This document shows, in pieces, positions 18,938 to 28,030 of a stretch of DNA of 64,000 nucleotides (within the stretch, counting starts at the first letter, position 1; the number at the start of each line of letters is the position of its first letter). The notes beneath the pieces are model-generated. The model saw nothing but the letters and a program-made list of their open reading frames with translations. It made no database searches and was not told the origin of the DNA. Source of the stretch: Yoonia sp. SS1-5 (lineage in GTDB: Bacteria; Pseudomonadota; Alphaproteobacteria; Rhodobacterales; Rhodobacteraceae); assembly GCF_038443705.2 (NCBI RefSeq), contig NZ_CP151767.2:930001-994000 (forward strand). The letters are read 5' to 3'. Made by a program: the position numbers and the translations under genes.

Positions 18938-19606
18938 TTATTCGGTCTCGGTCTGCGTCTCGGGCTCGGGCAACGGCTCACCCAGGGCGACCATCAGGCT
19001 CTGCACGCGTTCACGCAGGCCGCGGGTCACACTTGCATCCTCTTCGATCTGGCGAAGCGTGGTCAACGCAGCATCCGTCTCGCCACGCTCCAGCGCCAGA
19101 TAGGCCAACTGTTCCAGCGCCAATAGGCGAAACGGCTGACCGGGCTGCGACAGCGCATCCAGCGATGCCTCGCGCGCGGCCGTGTCGGCGATGGGCAGCA
19201 TGGCGGCCTTGATTGCGGCAAGGTCTTTGTAAATCGGTGGAATATCCGCATTCGTCACGACGCCGCTTAACGTGGCATGCGCGGCCTCGATCTCGCCCGT
19301 TTCCTGCTGGGTGGCAGCGGTCAAAAGGGCGGTAACGGCCGCAGCCGCGCCTTCTGTCTGGACCTCGGCAATGCGGGCGGCGCGGGCTGCGGGCTCATTC
19401 TCGTTGAGCGCCTCAAGCAGGGCGTCGCCGGTTGCCTCTGCAGCACTGCCGGCCTGAGCATTGCGATATTCGTTGAAGGCCGCGCCCCCCACCAACAGCA
19501 GAACGCAAGCCACGGCAATCCAGCCATAGCGACGCAGATAGCCATACAGTTTCTCACGGCGGACTTCCTCCGTGACTTCGTCGATAAAACTGTCTGAATT
19601 GCTCAC
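18938..19606 (-). CDS. YfgM-like tetratricopeptide membrane protein
   Basis: A 222-residue protein with an N-terminal cytoplasmic segment (VSNSDSFIDEVTEEVRREKL), one membrane span near residues 26-43 (WIAVACVLLLVGGAAF) and an alanine/glutamate-rich helical periplasmic part fitting a tetratricopeptide-type domain. E. coli YfgM links the SecYEG translocon to periplasmic chaperones. The GTG at 19606 is chosen because it gives the family start; an upstream ATG adds 33 atypical residues. The protein ends in a highly acidic EPETQTETE tail. Confidence 0.8.
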   Translation of the reverse strand: MSNSDSFIDEVTEEVRREKLYGYLRRYGWIAVACVLLLVGGAAFNEYRNAQAGSAAEATGDALLEALNENEPAARAARIAEVQTEGAAAAVTALLTAATQQETGEIEAAHATLSGVVTNADIPPIYKDLAAIKAAMLPIADTAAREASLDALSQPGQPFRLLALEQLAYLALERGETDAALTTLRQIEEDASVTRGLRERVQSLMVALGEPLPEPETQTETE

Positions 19607-19758
19607 CTTGGCCCTCGCTGATCTCAGAATGCAGCATTCTGTCCGGGGGTACATATCGTGAAGGCTGGCCAATGGACAAGGGCCGTCTGCATCCGGTCCG
19701 GTCACGATCCGACGAGCCGTTTAAAACTGACCTTGCGGCAGACGGCGGAACTGGCTAA

Positions 19759-19778
19759 ACTGAACTGAGCGGTTCAGT
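19759..19778. promoter_or_regulatory. Perfect palindrome upstream of RND efflux operon
   Basis: ACTGAAC at 19759-19765 is the exact reverse complement of GTTCAGT at 19772-19778, with six bases between. A TGAAC-N6-GTTCA layout is typical of TetR/AcrR-type operators in front of efflux genes. The start codon of the efflux adaptor is about 95 bases downstream. No regulator gene is adjacent. Confidence 0.55.
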
Positions 19779-19872
19779 ACGAATATTTGATCTGGCCGGT
19801 CTGTTATGACGTAACAATGACGACACCAACCATATAGCAGCGCAAAGTTGTGACGCGTTCAAGGGGCTTAAA

Positions 19873-21117
19873 ATGCGTATCATGTCGGTAATCAGCGCCA
19901 TTGCGGTGCTGGCTGTCCTCTACTTCGTGGTTTTCGAACGCGATCAGCTTTTCCAATTTGCGCAAGGTGCCGAAGCAGCCGAAGCCGACATCGCAGCGGA
20001 CGAAGCGGTGGCTGCCGAGACGGCAGAGACCGACGCGCAGGAAGGCGCGGTTGGCGTTGTGGCCATCCGGTCGGTTGCCCAGACCATTGACAGCGCCGTC
20101 ATCCTGCGGGGCCGCACCGAAGCTGCCCGGCAAGTGACTGTCGCGTCCGAAACATCGGGTCTTGTCACCTCCGAACCCCTGCGTAAGGGCGCGTTTGTGA
20201 ACGCTGGCGACCAGCTCTGCCAGCTTGATCCCGGAACGCGTCAGGCCTCGCTGGCCGAGGCGCGGGCACGTTTGGCCGAAGCCCGCGGCCGGGTGCCCGA
20301 GGCGCAAGCCGCCGTTGCAGAAGCATCCGCGCGAGTGCGCGAGGCCGAGATCAATCTGAACGCCGCATCGCAATTGTCCCAGGATGGTTTTGCGTCTGAA
20401 ACACGCCTGGTCAGCGCCCAGGCCGCGATGGATGCGGCCAAAGCCGGGGTGCAGCGCGCAAATTCCGGCGTGGCCTCTGCCGAGGCGGGGATCGAATCCG
20501 CGCAGGCGGCCGTCGCCTCTGCCGAACGCGAGATCGAGCGTCTGACAATCACCGCCCCCTTCTCGGGACTGCTGGAAACAGATACGGCTGAATTGGGCGC
20601 GTTGATGCAGCCCGGCACGCCATGTGCGACGATTATTCAACTCAACCCGATCAAACTGGTTGGCTTCGCCCCCGAGGCCGATGTCAGCAAGATCACCGTC
20701 GGGGCCATCGCCGGCGCGCGCCTGACCAATCAGGCACAAGTGCAGGGCGAGGTCACGTTCCTGTCGCGCAGCGCCGATGAGACGACCCGCACATTCCGCG
20801 TCGAGGTCACCGTGGACAATGCTGATCTGGCTATCAGCGACGGGCAGACGGCCGAAATTCTTGTGGCGTCGGAAGGTCGCAGCGCCCATCTGCTCGCCCA
20901 ATCGACGCTGACACTGGATGATGACGGGGTGCTTGGGGTTCGGGCAATTGATGATAACGGGGTGGCGACCTTCATGCCGGTGACCCTGCTGCGCGACACT
21001 GCCGAAGGCGTCTGGGTCACCGACCTGCCCGAGGAGGTGGATATCATTACTGTGGGACAAGAATTTGTGGTGGACGGGGTCCGGGTGACCCCCACGTTCC
21101 AAGAGGCTAAAGGATGA
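19873..21117 (+). CDS. RND efflux periplasmic adaptor subunit
   Basis: A 414-residue membrane-fusion protein that links an inner-membrane RND pump to an outer-membrane channel. An uncleaved N-terminal span (about residues 5-20) is followed by an acidic linker, the lipoyl-domain half ETSGLVTSEPLRKGAFVNAG, a long alanine-rich coiled-coil hairpin (about residues 118-220) and the second lipoyl half ITAPFSGLLETDTAELG. Beta-barrel and membrane-proximal parts follow. The stop overlaps the pump start (ATGA), so the two are coupled. No outer-membrane TolC gene lies in the operon. Confidence 0.93.
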   Translation: MRIMSVISAIAVLAVLYFVVFERDQLFQFAQGAEAAEADIAADEAVAAETAETDAQEGAVGVVAIRSVAQTIDSAVILRGRTEAARQVTVASETSGLVTSEPLRKGAFVNAGDQLCQLDPGTRQASLAEARARLAEARGRVPEAQAAVAEASARVREAEINLNAASQLSQDGFASETRLVSAQAAMDAAKAGVQRANSGVASAEAGIESAQAAVASAEREIERLTITAPFSGLLETDTAELGALMQPGTPCATIIQLNPIKLVGFAPEADVSKITVGAIAGARLTNQAQVQGEVTFLSRSADETTRTFRVEVTVDNADLAISDGQTAEILVASEGRSAHLLAQSTLTLDDDGVLGVRAIDDNGVATFMPVTLLRDTAEGVWVTDLPEEVDIITVGQEFVVDGVRVTPTFQEAKG

Positions 21118-24100
21118 CTGGATTAGTTGACTGGGCCGCCTCTCGGGCCCGCATGGTGCTTGCCTTTATTGCCCTCTCGCTTCTGGCGGGGGGAATGGCA
21201 TATGTCGGACTGCCCAAAGAGGGAGAGCCCGACATTGAAATCCCGGCGATCTTTGTGTCGGTCCCCTTCCCCGGCATTTCGGCCGAGGACAGCGAAACCC
21301 TGCTTGTCAAACCGATGGAGACAGAGCTTTCCGACCTTGATGGGCTCAAAACAATGTCCTCTACCGCCGCCGAAGGCTATGCCGGTGTCGCGCTGGAATT
21401 CGAATTTGGCTGGGACAAGACCAAGATCCTCGCCGATATCCGGTCGGCCATGAACACCGCAGAGGGGCAGTTCCCCGCCGGGGCCGATAAATACTCGATC
21501 AACGAAATCAACTTTTCCGAATTCCCGATCATCATCGTGAACCTGACCGGTCAGGTCCCCGAACGGACCCTGATCCGCGTCGCCAAGGACCTGCAGGACC
21601 GTATCGAAGGCCTTGATGCAGTGCTTGAGGCGGGTCTGGCCGGGACACGCGACGAGATGCTTGAGGTCGTGATTGATCCGCTGCGGCTGGAATCCTACAA
21701 CGTCACCGCGGGCGAACTGATTGGCGTTGTGACCAACAACAACCTGCTGATTGCGGCTGGCGAGGTTGAGACCGCCCAAGGGACCTTTGCGGTCAAGATA
21801 CCGTCTTCCTTTGATGAGCCGCAAGATGTCTACAACCTGCCGGTCAAGACAAATGGCGACCGGGTCATCACACTGGGTGACCTGGCAACAATCCGGCTGA
21901 CATTCGAAGACCGGGCCGGAACCGCCCGGTTCAACGGGGTCAACACGGTTGCCCTGCAGGTGGTCAAGCGCAAGGGGTTCAACCTGATTGATACAAGCGC
22001 CTTGGTCGCACAGGTGGTTGAAGAAGAGCGCGCCGAATGGTCCCCCGAATTGCAGGCCGCAATCGAGGTGGGCACATCCAACGACCAGTCCCGCAACGTG
22101 GCATCCATGGTCAGCCAGTTGGAAGGGTCCGTTCTAACAGCCATCGCGCTGGTGATGATTGTTGTTCTTGCAGCGCTTGGCACACGACCCGCCCTGCTGG
22201 TGGGCTTTGCGATTCCAACCTCGTTTCTGTTGTGTTTCGCCCTTCTGGCGGTGATGGAAATCACCATCTCGAACATCGTGATGTTCGGCCTGATCCTGGC
22301 GGTGGGGATGCTGGTGGATGGGGCCATCGTGGTTGTTGAATACGCTGACAAGCGCATTCGCGAAGGTGTTGGCCCGATGCACGCCTATGTGGAAGCTGCC
22401 AAGCGGATGTTCTGGCCGATCATTTCTTCCACCGCGACGACCCTCTGCGCCTTTCTGCCCATGCTGTTTTGGCCCGGCGTGCCGGGACAGTTCATGGGCA
22501 TGCTGCCCGTCACGCTGATTTTCGTGCTCTGCGCATCACTTGTTGTGGCCCTGATCTACCTGCCCGTGATGGGCGGTGTCACCGGACGGATGAGCCGCAC
22601 ATTCAGCAATATGTCCGATGGGCTGCGCGCTAGACTTCCCTGGGTCATCCGGGCCGCGTTGGTCCCGCTTGGCGTGCTGATCGTTTTCACCGGCGCCATG
22701 TTGACATTGAACCCCGGCTATCTGAGCGGCGAGGCTGTGCAGACCCAGGGGTTTGGTGATTCCTTCGGCGGCATCCTGCTGTTTATGGGGGGTGCGATGT
22801 TCCTGTCGGTCGCGATGGGTGCGGCACGCATCGAACGCAAGGCCAAGCGGATCAAAGCGGGTTACCGGCGCTCGCCCTTTGGGCATCTGATGTATTTCAT
22901 CACCGGCAATCCCATCATGCCGCTTGTATCAGTGGGTGCGGTCATATTCACCGTGATTTCGATCTTTGGATATTACGGCGCCAACAACAATGGCGTTGAA
23001 TTCTTCGTGGAGTCCGAGCCCGAGCAGGCCATCGTCTATGTGCAGGCCCGCGGCAATCTCAGCCTGACGGAGAAAGACCGCCTGCTCGAGCAGGCCGAAC
23101 AGATCACGTTTGCGCAGCGCGGGATTGAAAGCGTCTTTGCCTTTGCAGGCGATGGCGGGCTGAATTCCAATACCGGCGGCGCAGAAGGCCCCGCCGACGC
23201 CATCGGTCAGATCCAGCTGGAACTGATCCCGTGGGACGAACGGCCCCGGGTGTCCGAACGGACAACATTGCTGGGCTTTATCCCCTGGACCAGCACGCAG
23301 GTTGACCCCGCCTATGATGGCGACCTGATCATCGCAGAGCTGGAAGAAGCGCTTGGCGCCCTGCCCGGCATCCGGCTGGAAATTCTGAACCTGTCGCGTG
23401 GCCCGGCCTCGGCCAAGCCTGTGCATCTGCGCCTGAAAAGCGACAATTGGGAAGACCTGATTGCGGCCACCACAGCGGCGCGCGCGCAGTTTGATGCCAC
23501 ACCGGGGCTGATCACAATCGAAGACAGCCTGCCCCTGCCCGGCATTGACTGGCAGATTGACGTGGATGTCGAAAAGGCCGGGCGCTACGGCGCGGATGTG
23601 GCCTCTGTCGGTGCCATGGTTCAGATGGTCACGCGGGGTATCCTGCTTGATACGATGCGGGTCGATAGCTCGGACGAGGAAATCGAAATCCGGGTGCGTC
23701 TGCCGGAACAGGACCGGGTCCTGTCCACATTGGACAGTCTGCGCGTGCGGACAAATCAGGGGCTGATCCCGCTGTCGAACTTCATCACCCGCACGCCCGT
23801 CGACAAACTGGCCGAGATCAGCCGGGTCGACCAAAAGCGGTATTTCGATGTAAAGGCCGGGGTCGAAACCGGGCTGATCAATCTGATGGATGACGACACC
23901 CCCGTCGCCGTGGCAAAAGTGGTTGATGAGGCCGCCACCGGCATGGACCGCTACGATATTGTGGCGGTCAATGGTGACGCGACACGCGCCAGCGTATCCG
24001 CCCTGATTGAGGATGGAGCGGTCACGGAAACCCCGATCAACGCAAATGAACGGATTGCGCTGCTGACCGAATGGCTGGACAGCAAGCCGTTCGCCAATGG

Positions 24101-24854
24101 TATTGAATGGGAATGGACTGGTGATCAGCAGGATCAGGCCGAATCCGGTGCCTTTTTGCAGGTTGCATTTGCCGGCGCGCTTGGGCTGATGTTCATCATT
24201 CTGCTGGCGCAGTTCAACAGTATCTACAACTCTGTATTGGTGCTGATGGCGGTTGTCATGTCCACGGCCGGGTCGCTGGTCGGGATGCTGGTGATGGATC
24301 AGCCATTCTCGATCATCATGACGGGCACCGGGATCGTGGCGCTGGCCGGGATCGTGGTGAATAACAACATCATCCTGATTGATACCTATCAGGAATACAG
24401 CCGCTACATGCCCCGGACCGAGGCTATCACCCGCACCGCGGAAGATCGGATCAGGCCGGTTCTGCTGACCACAATCACCACGATGGCCGGGCTGGCGCCG
24501 ATGATGTTCGGGCTAAGCCTTGATTTCCTCAATGGTGGCTATTCGGTGGATAGCCCTACCGCCTTGTGGTGGAAACAGCTGGCGACGGCTGTGGTCTTTG
24601 GGCTGGGTATCGCGACGGTTCTGACGCTGGTCTTCACACCGTCGATGCTGGCTGTCCGGGTCTGGGTTGTGACCTACGCCCAATGGCTGGCGCAATTGCT
24701 TGCCAAGCTGTCGATGGGACGCAGCAGCCGGGCCGCCCGGGATTGGGCGCTTGCCCGTCGGGCGCGCCGGATCAAGATGCCCGACCTTATCTGGACCGAT
24801 GATGCGGCCGAGCCGCCCCTGAAACTGACGCAGCCCCTGCAAGCGGCAGAATAA
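21114..24854 (+). CDS. RND efflux pump permease (AcrB family)
   Basis: A proton-driven inner-membrane pump of 1246 residues, about 200 longer than AcrB. The family start GLPKEGEPDIEIPAIFVSVP, the pore segment DLDGLKTMSSTAAEGYAGV and the transmembrane core MLVDGAIVVVEYADKRIREG near residue 400 are clear, with the second-half GIVVNNNIILIDTYQEYSR near residue 1080. Extra length includes an insertion near residues 500-600 with two added hydrophobic stretches. The transported compounds cannot be read from sequence. It overlaps the adaptor gene by 4 bases. Confidence 0.93.
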   Translation: MTGLVDWAASRARMVLAFIALSLLAGGMAYVGLPKEGEPDIEIPAIFVSVPFPGISAEDSETLLVKPMETELSDLDGLKTMSSTAAEGYAGVALEFEFGWDKTKILADIRSAMNTAEGQFPAGADKYSINEINFSEFPIIIVNLTGQVPERTLIRVAKDLQDRIEGLDAVLEAGLAGTRDEMLEVVIDPLRLESYNVTAGELIGVVTNNNLLIAAGEVETAQGTFAVKIPSSFDEPQDVYNLPVKTNGDRVITLGDLATIRLTFEDRAGTARFNGVNTVALQVVKRKGFNLIDTSALVAQVVEEERAEWSPELQAAIEVGTSNDQSRNVASMVSQLEGSVLTAIALVMIVVLAALGTRPALLVGFAIPTSFLLCFALLAVMEITISNIVMFGLILAVGMLVDGAIVVVEYADKRIREGVGPMHAYVEAAKRMFWPIISSTATTLCAFLPMLFWPGVPGQFMGMLPVTLIFVLCASLVVALIYLPVMGGVTGRMSRTFSNMSDGLRARLPWVIRAALVPLGVLIVFTGAMLTLNPGYLSGEAVQTQGFGDSFGGILLFMGGAMFLSVAMGAARIERKAKRIKAGYRRSPFGHLMYFITGNPIMPLVSVGAVIFTVISIFGYYGANNNGVEFFVESEPEQAIVYVQARGNLSLTEKDRLLEQAEQITFAQRGIESVFAFAGDGGLNSNTGGAEGPADAIGQIQLELIPWDERPRVSERTTLLGFIPWTSTQVDPAYDGDLIIAELEEALGALPGIRLEILNLSRGPASAKPVHLRLKSDNWEDLIAATTAARAQFDATPGLITIEDSLPLPGIDWQIDVDVEKAGRYGADVASVGAMVQMVTRGILLDTMRVDSSDEEIEIRVRLPEQDRVLSTLDSLRVRTNQGLIPLSNFITRTPVDKLAEISRVDQKRYFDVKAGVETGLINLMDDDTPVAVAKVVDEAATGMDRYDIVAVNGDATRASVSALIEDGAVTETPINANERIALLTEWLDSKPFANGIEWEWTGDQQDQAESGAFLQVAFAGALGLMFIILLAQFNSIYNSVLVLMAVVMSTAGSLVGMLVMDQPFSIIMTGTGIVALAGIVVNNNIILIDTYQEYSRYMPRTEAITRTAEDRIRPVLLTTITTMAGLAPMMFGLSLDFLNGGYSVDSPTALWWKQLATAVVFGLGIATVLTLVFTPSMLAVRVWVVTYAQWLAQLLAKLSMGRSSRAARDWALARRARRIKMPDLIWTDDAAEPPLKLTQPLQAAE

Positions 24855-26069
24855 TCACCCCTGCACCGCGCCCGTCTGGGCGTGGTGCAGCACCTTCAGG
24901 GTGCGCAAGGCAACCGCCAGCGCCAGCAGGGCGCATAGTGCAATCGCCCCGATCATCGGCACCGCCGTTCCGTCAAAGAACAGCCCCGTGATCACAACCA
25001 TCACGCCCCCTGTCACCATCTGCAGCGTCCCCCCAAGCGACGAGGCGAGGCCTGCAATATCCCCATGCGGGTCAAGCGCCATCACCATTGTTGTCGGGAT
25101 GATCAACCCAAGACAGGCATTGGCCAGAAACAGGCCCGCCACCACCACCGGCAGACTGGCAAACCCTGCAAGTCCGACCACCCATAATCCACCCGAAAAA
25201 CAGGCAAACCCGATGACGGCCCAGCGGATAACCGGCAGAATACCGCATCTTTCGCTCAGCGGACCTGCGGCCTGCGACGCTGCGAAAAAGCCAATCGCGT
25301 TGATCGCAAATGCCAGGCTGAACCCAGTCGGGTCGAGGCCGAATTCCCCTGTATAGACAAATGACGCACTGGCGATAAACACCATGAAACTGGCAAACCC
25401 AAACCCGCCAATGAATGTCAGCCCCATGAAAACCGGATCACGGACAAGCACCTTGGTCCCCTGCCAAAGCTTGGCAATATTCGCCGGTATGCGGTTGGCC
25501 GGATCCAGCGTTTCGGGCAGCGTAAAGGTGGTCAGCGCAAAGCTGAGCAATGCCGCGACGGCCAGCGCCCAAAAGATCAGCCGCCAATCGCCGATGGCAA
25601 TCAGACCGCTGCCCGCGAGCGGCGCCAGCATGGGCGAGATTGAAATCACCAGCATGACCAGCGCCATCAGCTTGGTCGCAGCGGCCCCTGTATGCATATC
25701 GCGAATGATCGCCCGCGGCACGACCATCAATACAGCCCCACCCAGCCCCTGCAGTGCCCGGAATGCAATCAGCCAACCGATTGTCGGGGCAAGGGCACAG
25801 CCAACCGTGGCAACCCCGAAGATCGTCAGCCCGACATAAAGCGGCCGTTTGCGCCCCGCCTGATCCGCCCAGGGCCCATAAACCAGCTGCGCCAGCCCGA
25901 AGGCCACGAAATAGGCGGTCAGGGTCAGTTGAACCTGTGCGACCTCAGCCCCGAGCCCCGTTGCAATCGCGGGCATGGCAGGCAGGTACATATCAATGGC
26001 AAACGGGCCAACAGCAGATAGCAGGCCCAGGATCAGGGCCGCGCGAAACATCGACATAGGGAACACCAT
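24855..26069 (-). CDS. Bcr/CflA-family drug/H+ antiporter (MFS)
   Basis: A 404-residue major facilitator with twelve predicted spans. The Bcr/CflA signature PFAIDMYLPAMPAIATGLG lies near residue 22, followed by motif A, YGPWADQAGRKRPLYVGL, near residue 64, and MVVPRAIIRDMHTG near residue 115. Such proteins export bicyclomycin, chloramphenicol or sulfonamides by proton antiport; the substrate here is unknown. Its stop abuts the RND pump stop head-on, so the two transcripts converge. Starts at 26057 or 26051 are also possible. Confidence 0.9.
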   Translation of the reverse strand: MVFPMSMFRAALILGLLSAVGPFAIDMYLPAMPAIATGLGAEVAQVQLTLTAYFVAFGLAQLVYGPWADQAGRKRPLYVGLTIFGVATVGCALAPTIGWLIAFRALQGLGGAVLMVVPRAIIRDMHTGAAATKLMALVMLVISISPMLAPLAGSGLIAIGDWRLIFWALAVAALLSFALTTFTLPETLDPANRIPANIAKLWQGTKVLVRDPVFMGLTFIGGFGFASFMVFIASASFVYTGEFGLDPTGFSLAFAINAIGFFAASQAAGPLSERCGILPVIRWAVIGFACFSGGLWVVGLAGFASLPVVVAGLFLANACLGLIIPTTMVMALDPHGDIAGLASSLGGTLQMVTGGVMVVITGLFFDGTAVPMIGAIALCALLALAVALRTLKVLHHAQTGAVQG

Positions 26070-26143
26070 AAATTTGGATCTGGGTACAGCCTAGGCTGAA
26101 TCGCCGCGAATGATAAGCCTATTGCGGGCGGGTCGATGAATGA

Positions 26144-27964
26144 CTAGGCCGGTTCATCCTCGGACTGCCGGTTCCACAGATGCGCATAGCGACCGGCGGC
26201 GGCCAGAAGATCATCATGTTTGCCCTCTTCAACAATCACGCCCTGTTCCAGCACCACGATCTGGTCCGCATCGGCAATGGTCGACAGCCGATGTGCAATG
26301 GTAATGACGGTCCGGCCCTCGCCCATGGCTTTCAGTTCGGCCTGAATTTCCATTTCGGTTTCGGTATCCAGGGCGCTGGTCGCTTCATCCAGCAGCAGGA
26401 TCGGCGGGTTTTTCAGCAGGGTCCGCGCGATCCCAACCCGTTGCTTTTCACCGCCGGACAGCTTCAGCCCGCGCTCGCCTACCGTAGTCTGATAGCCATC
26501 AGGCAGGCCAACAATGAAGTCATGGATTTTTGCAGCCTTGGCTGCGGCAATGATGTCATCCTCTGTTGCATCCGGACGGCCATAGGCGATGTTGTAATGC
26601 ACCGTGTCGTTGAAAAGCACCGTATCCTGCGGCACGACACCGATCTGGGCATGCAGACTGGCCTGCGTGACATCGCGCACATCCTGCCCGTCGATCAGCA
26701 GCGCGCCGTCGTTCACGTCGTAAAACCGAAACAGAAGGCGCCCAATCGTTGACTTGCCCGACCCGGAAGACCCGACAATGGCCACTGTCTGCCCCGGTGC
26801 CACATCAAGGTTGATGCCGCGCAGAATGGGCCGGGCGGGATCATAGCCAAACGCCACATCGCGCAGGGCCACATGCCCGCCAGTTACGTTCAGGTCTGTG
26901 GAACCCGGCGTGTCCTGCACTTCGGCGGGTTGGCCGAGCAGGTCAAACATATCGCCCATGTCGATCAGCGCCTGCCGGATTTCGCGATAGACCGTCCCCA
27001 GAAAGTTCAGCGGCATGGTAATCTGGATCATGTAGGCGTTGACCATGACAAAATCGCCGACGGTCAGATCACCGCGCTGCACCCCAAAGGCCGCCATGAC
27101 CATGACCACGATCAACCCGCCGGTGATCAGAAACGACTGGCCAAAGTTCAAAAAGGCGAGCGAATAATTGGTACGGATCGCGGCATTTTCGTAATTGGCC
27201 ATGGCGGCGTCATAGCGATCAGCCTCCCATTTCTCGGCGCCGAAATACTTGACCGTCTCAAAGTTCAACAGGCTGTCGATGGCTTTTTGATTGGCGTCCG
27301 TATCCTGATCGTTCATCTCTTTGCGGATCTTCACCCGCCACTCGGTCACCTTGAACGTGAACCAGACATAGAGGGCAATGGTCAGAACAACGATCGCCAA
27401 ATACCAGACATCAAAGAGAAAAAACAAAATGATGGAGATCATCAAAAGCTCAAGAACCAGTGGCCCCATGCTGAACAGCAGGAAACGTAAGAGGAACTCG
27501 ACACCCTTGACCCCGCGTTCAATCACGCGGCTCAGCCCGCCGGTCTTGCGGGTGATGTGATAACGCATCGACAGGCGGTGAATATGGGTAAATGTCTCTA
27601 GCGCAAGCTGGCGCAACGCCCGCTGGCCCACCCGGGTAAAGATCACATCGCGCAATTGCTGAAAGCCGACTGTCATCAGCCGGGCAAGACCATATGCGAC
27701 CGTCAGGCCAATCGCGCCCAACCCCAGGAAAGTTGCCGCATCAGCCCCCTCGGGGGCAAGCGCGTCGACAGCCTGTTTGTAGAAAATCGGCGTGCCGACC
27801 GCGATCACCTTGGACAGAAGCAATACCGCAAGGGCCAGCACGACCCGGCGTTTGACCCATGCCTGCCCATCCGGCCAAAGATAAGGCACCACGCGCTGAA
27901 TAACCGCCCAGCCCTGCACTTGTGCATCATTGAGGTTGGCAGTGGTCTTGGGCAGGCGGCGCAT
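26144..27964 (-). CDS. Atm1-type ABC exporter (fused permease/ATPase)
   Basis: A half-size ABC exporter of 606 residues with an N-terminal six-span membrane domain (about residues 40-330) and a C-terminal ATPase. Walker A is IVGSSGSGKSTIGRLLFRF near residue 396, the signature is LSGGEKQRVGIARTLLK near residue 500, and Walker B is PPILLLDEATSALD. The segment SLLNFETVKYFGAEKWE near residue 235 is diagnostic of the Atm1/HMT1 group, which exports glutathione-linked sulfur or heavy-metal conjugates. The exact substrate is unknown. It acts as a homodimer in the inner membrane. Confidence 0.92.
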   Translation of the reverse strand: MRRLPKTTANLNDAQVQGWAVIQRVVPYLWPDGQAWVKRRVVLALAVLLLSKVIAVGTPIFYKQAVDALAPEGADAATFLGLGAIGLTVAYGLARLMTVGFQQLRDVIFTRVGQRALRQLALETFTHIHRLSMRYHITRKTGGLSRVIERGVKGVEFLLRFLLFSMGPLVLELLMISIILFFLFDVWYLAIVVLTIALYVWFTFKVTEWRVKIRKEMNDQDTDANQKAIDSLLNFETVKYFGAEKWEADRYDAAMANYENAAIRTNYSLAFLNFGQSFLITGGLIVVMVMAAFGVQRGDLTVGDFVMVNAYMIQITMPLNFLGTVYREIRQALIDMGDMFDLLGQPAEVQDTPGSTDLNVTGGHVALRDVAFGYDPARPILRGINLDVAPGQTVAIVGSSGSGKSTIGRLLFRFYDVNDGALLIDGQDVRDVTQASLHAQIGVVPQDTVLFNDTVHYNIAYGRPDATEDDIIAAAKAAKIHDFIVGLPDGYQTTVGERGLKLSGGEKQRVGIARTLLKNPPILLLDEATSALDTETEMEIQAELKAMGEGRTVITIAHRLSTIADADQIVVLEQGVIVEEGKHDDLLAAAGRYAHLWNRQSEDEPA

Positions 27965-28030
27965 CGGCTTCTCCGGGTATCAGCCCCTTTACGTAGGATG
28001 CCGTACCCGGGATGACCAGCCCCCTGGTCG

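Noticed and set aside
19804..21102. Long open frame antisense to the efflux adaptor
   Set aside because: It mirrors the GC-rich adaptor gene, has no ribosome site or family motif and overlaps the proven coding strand completely.
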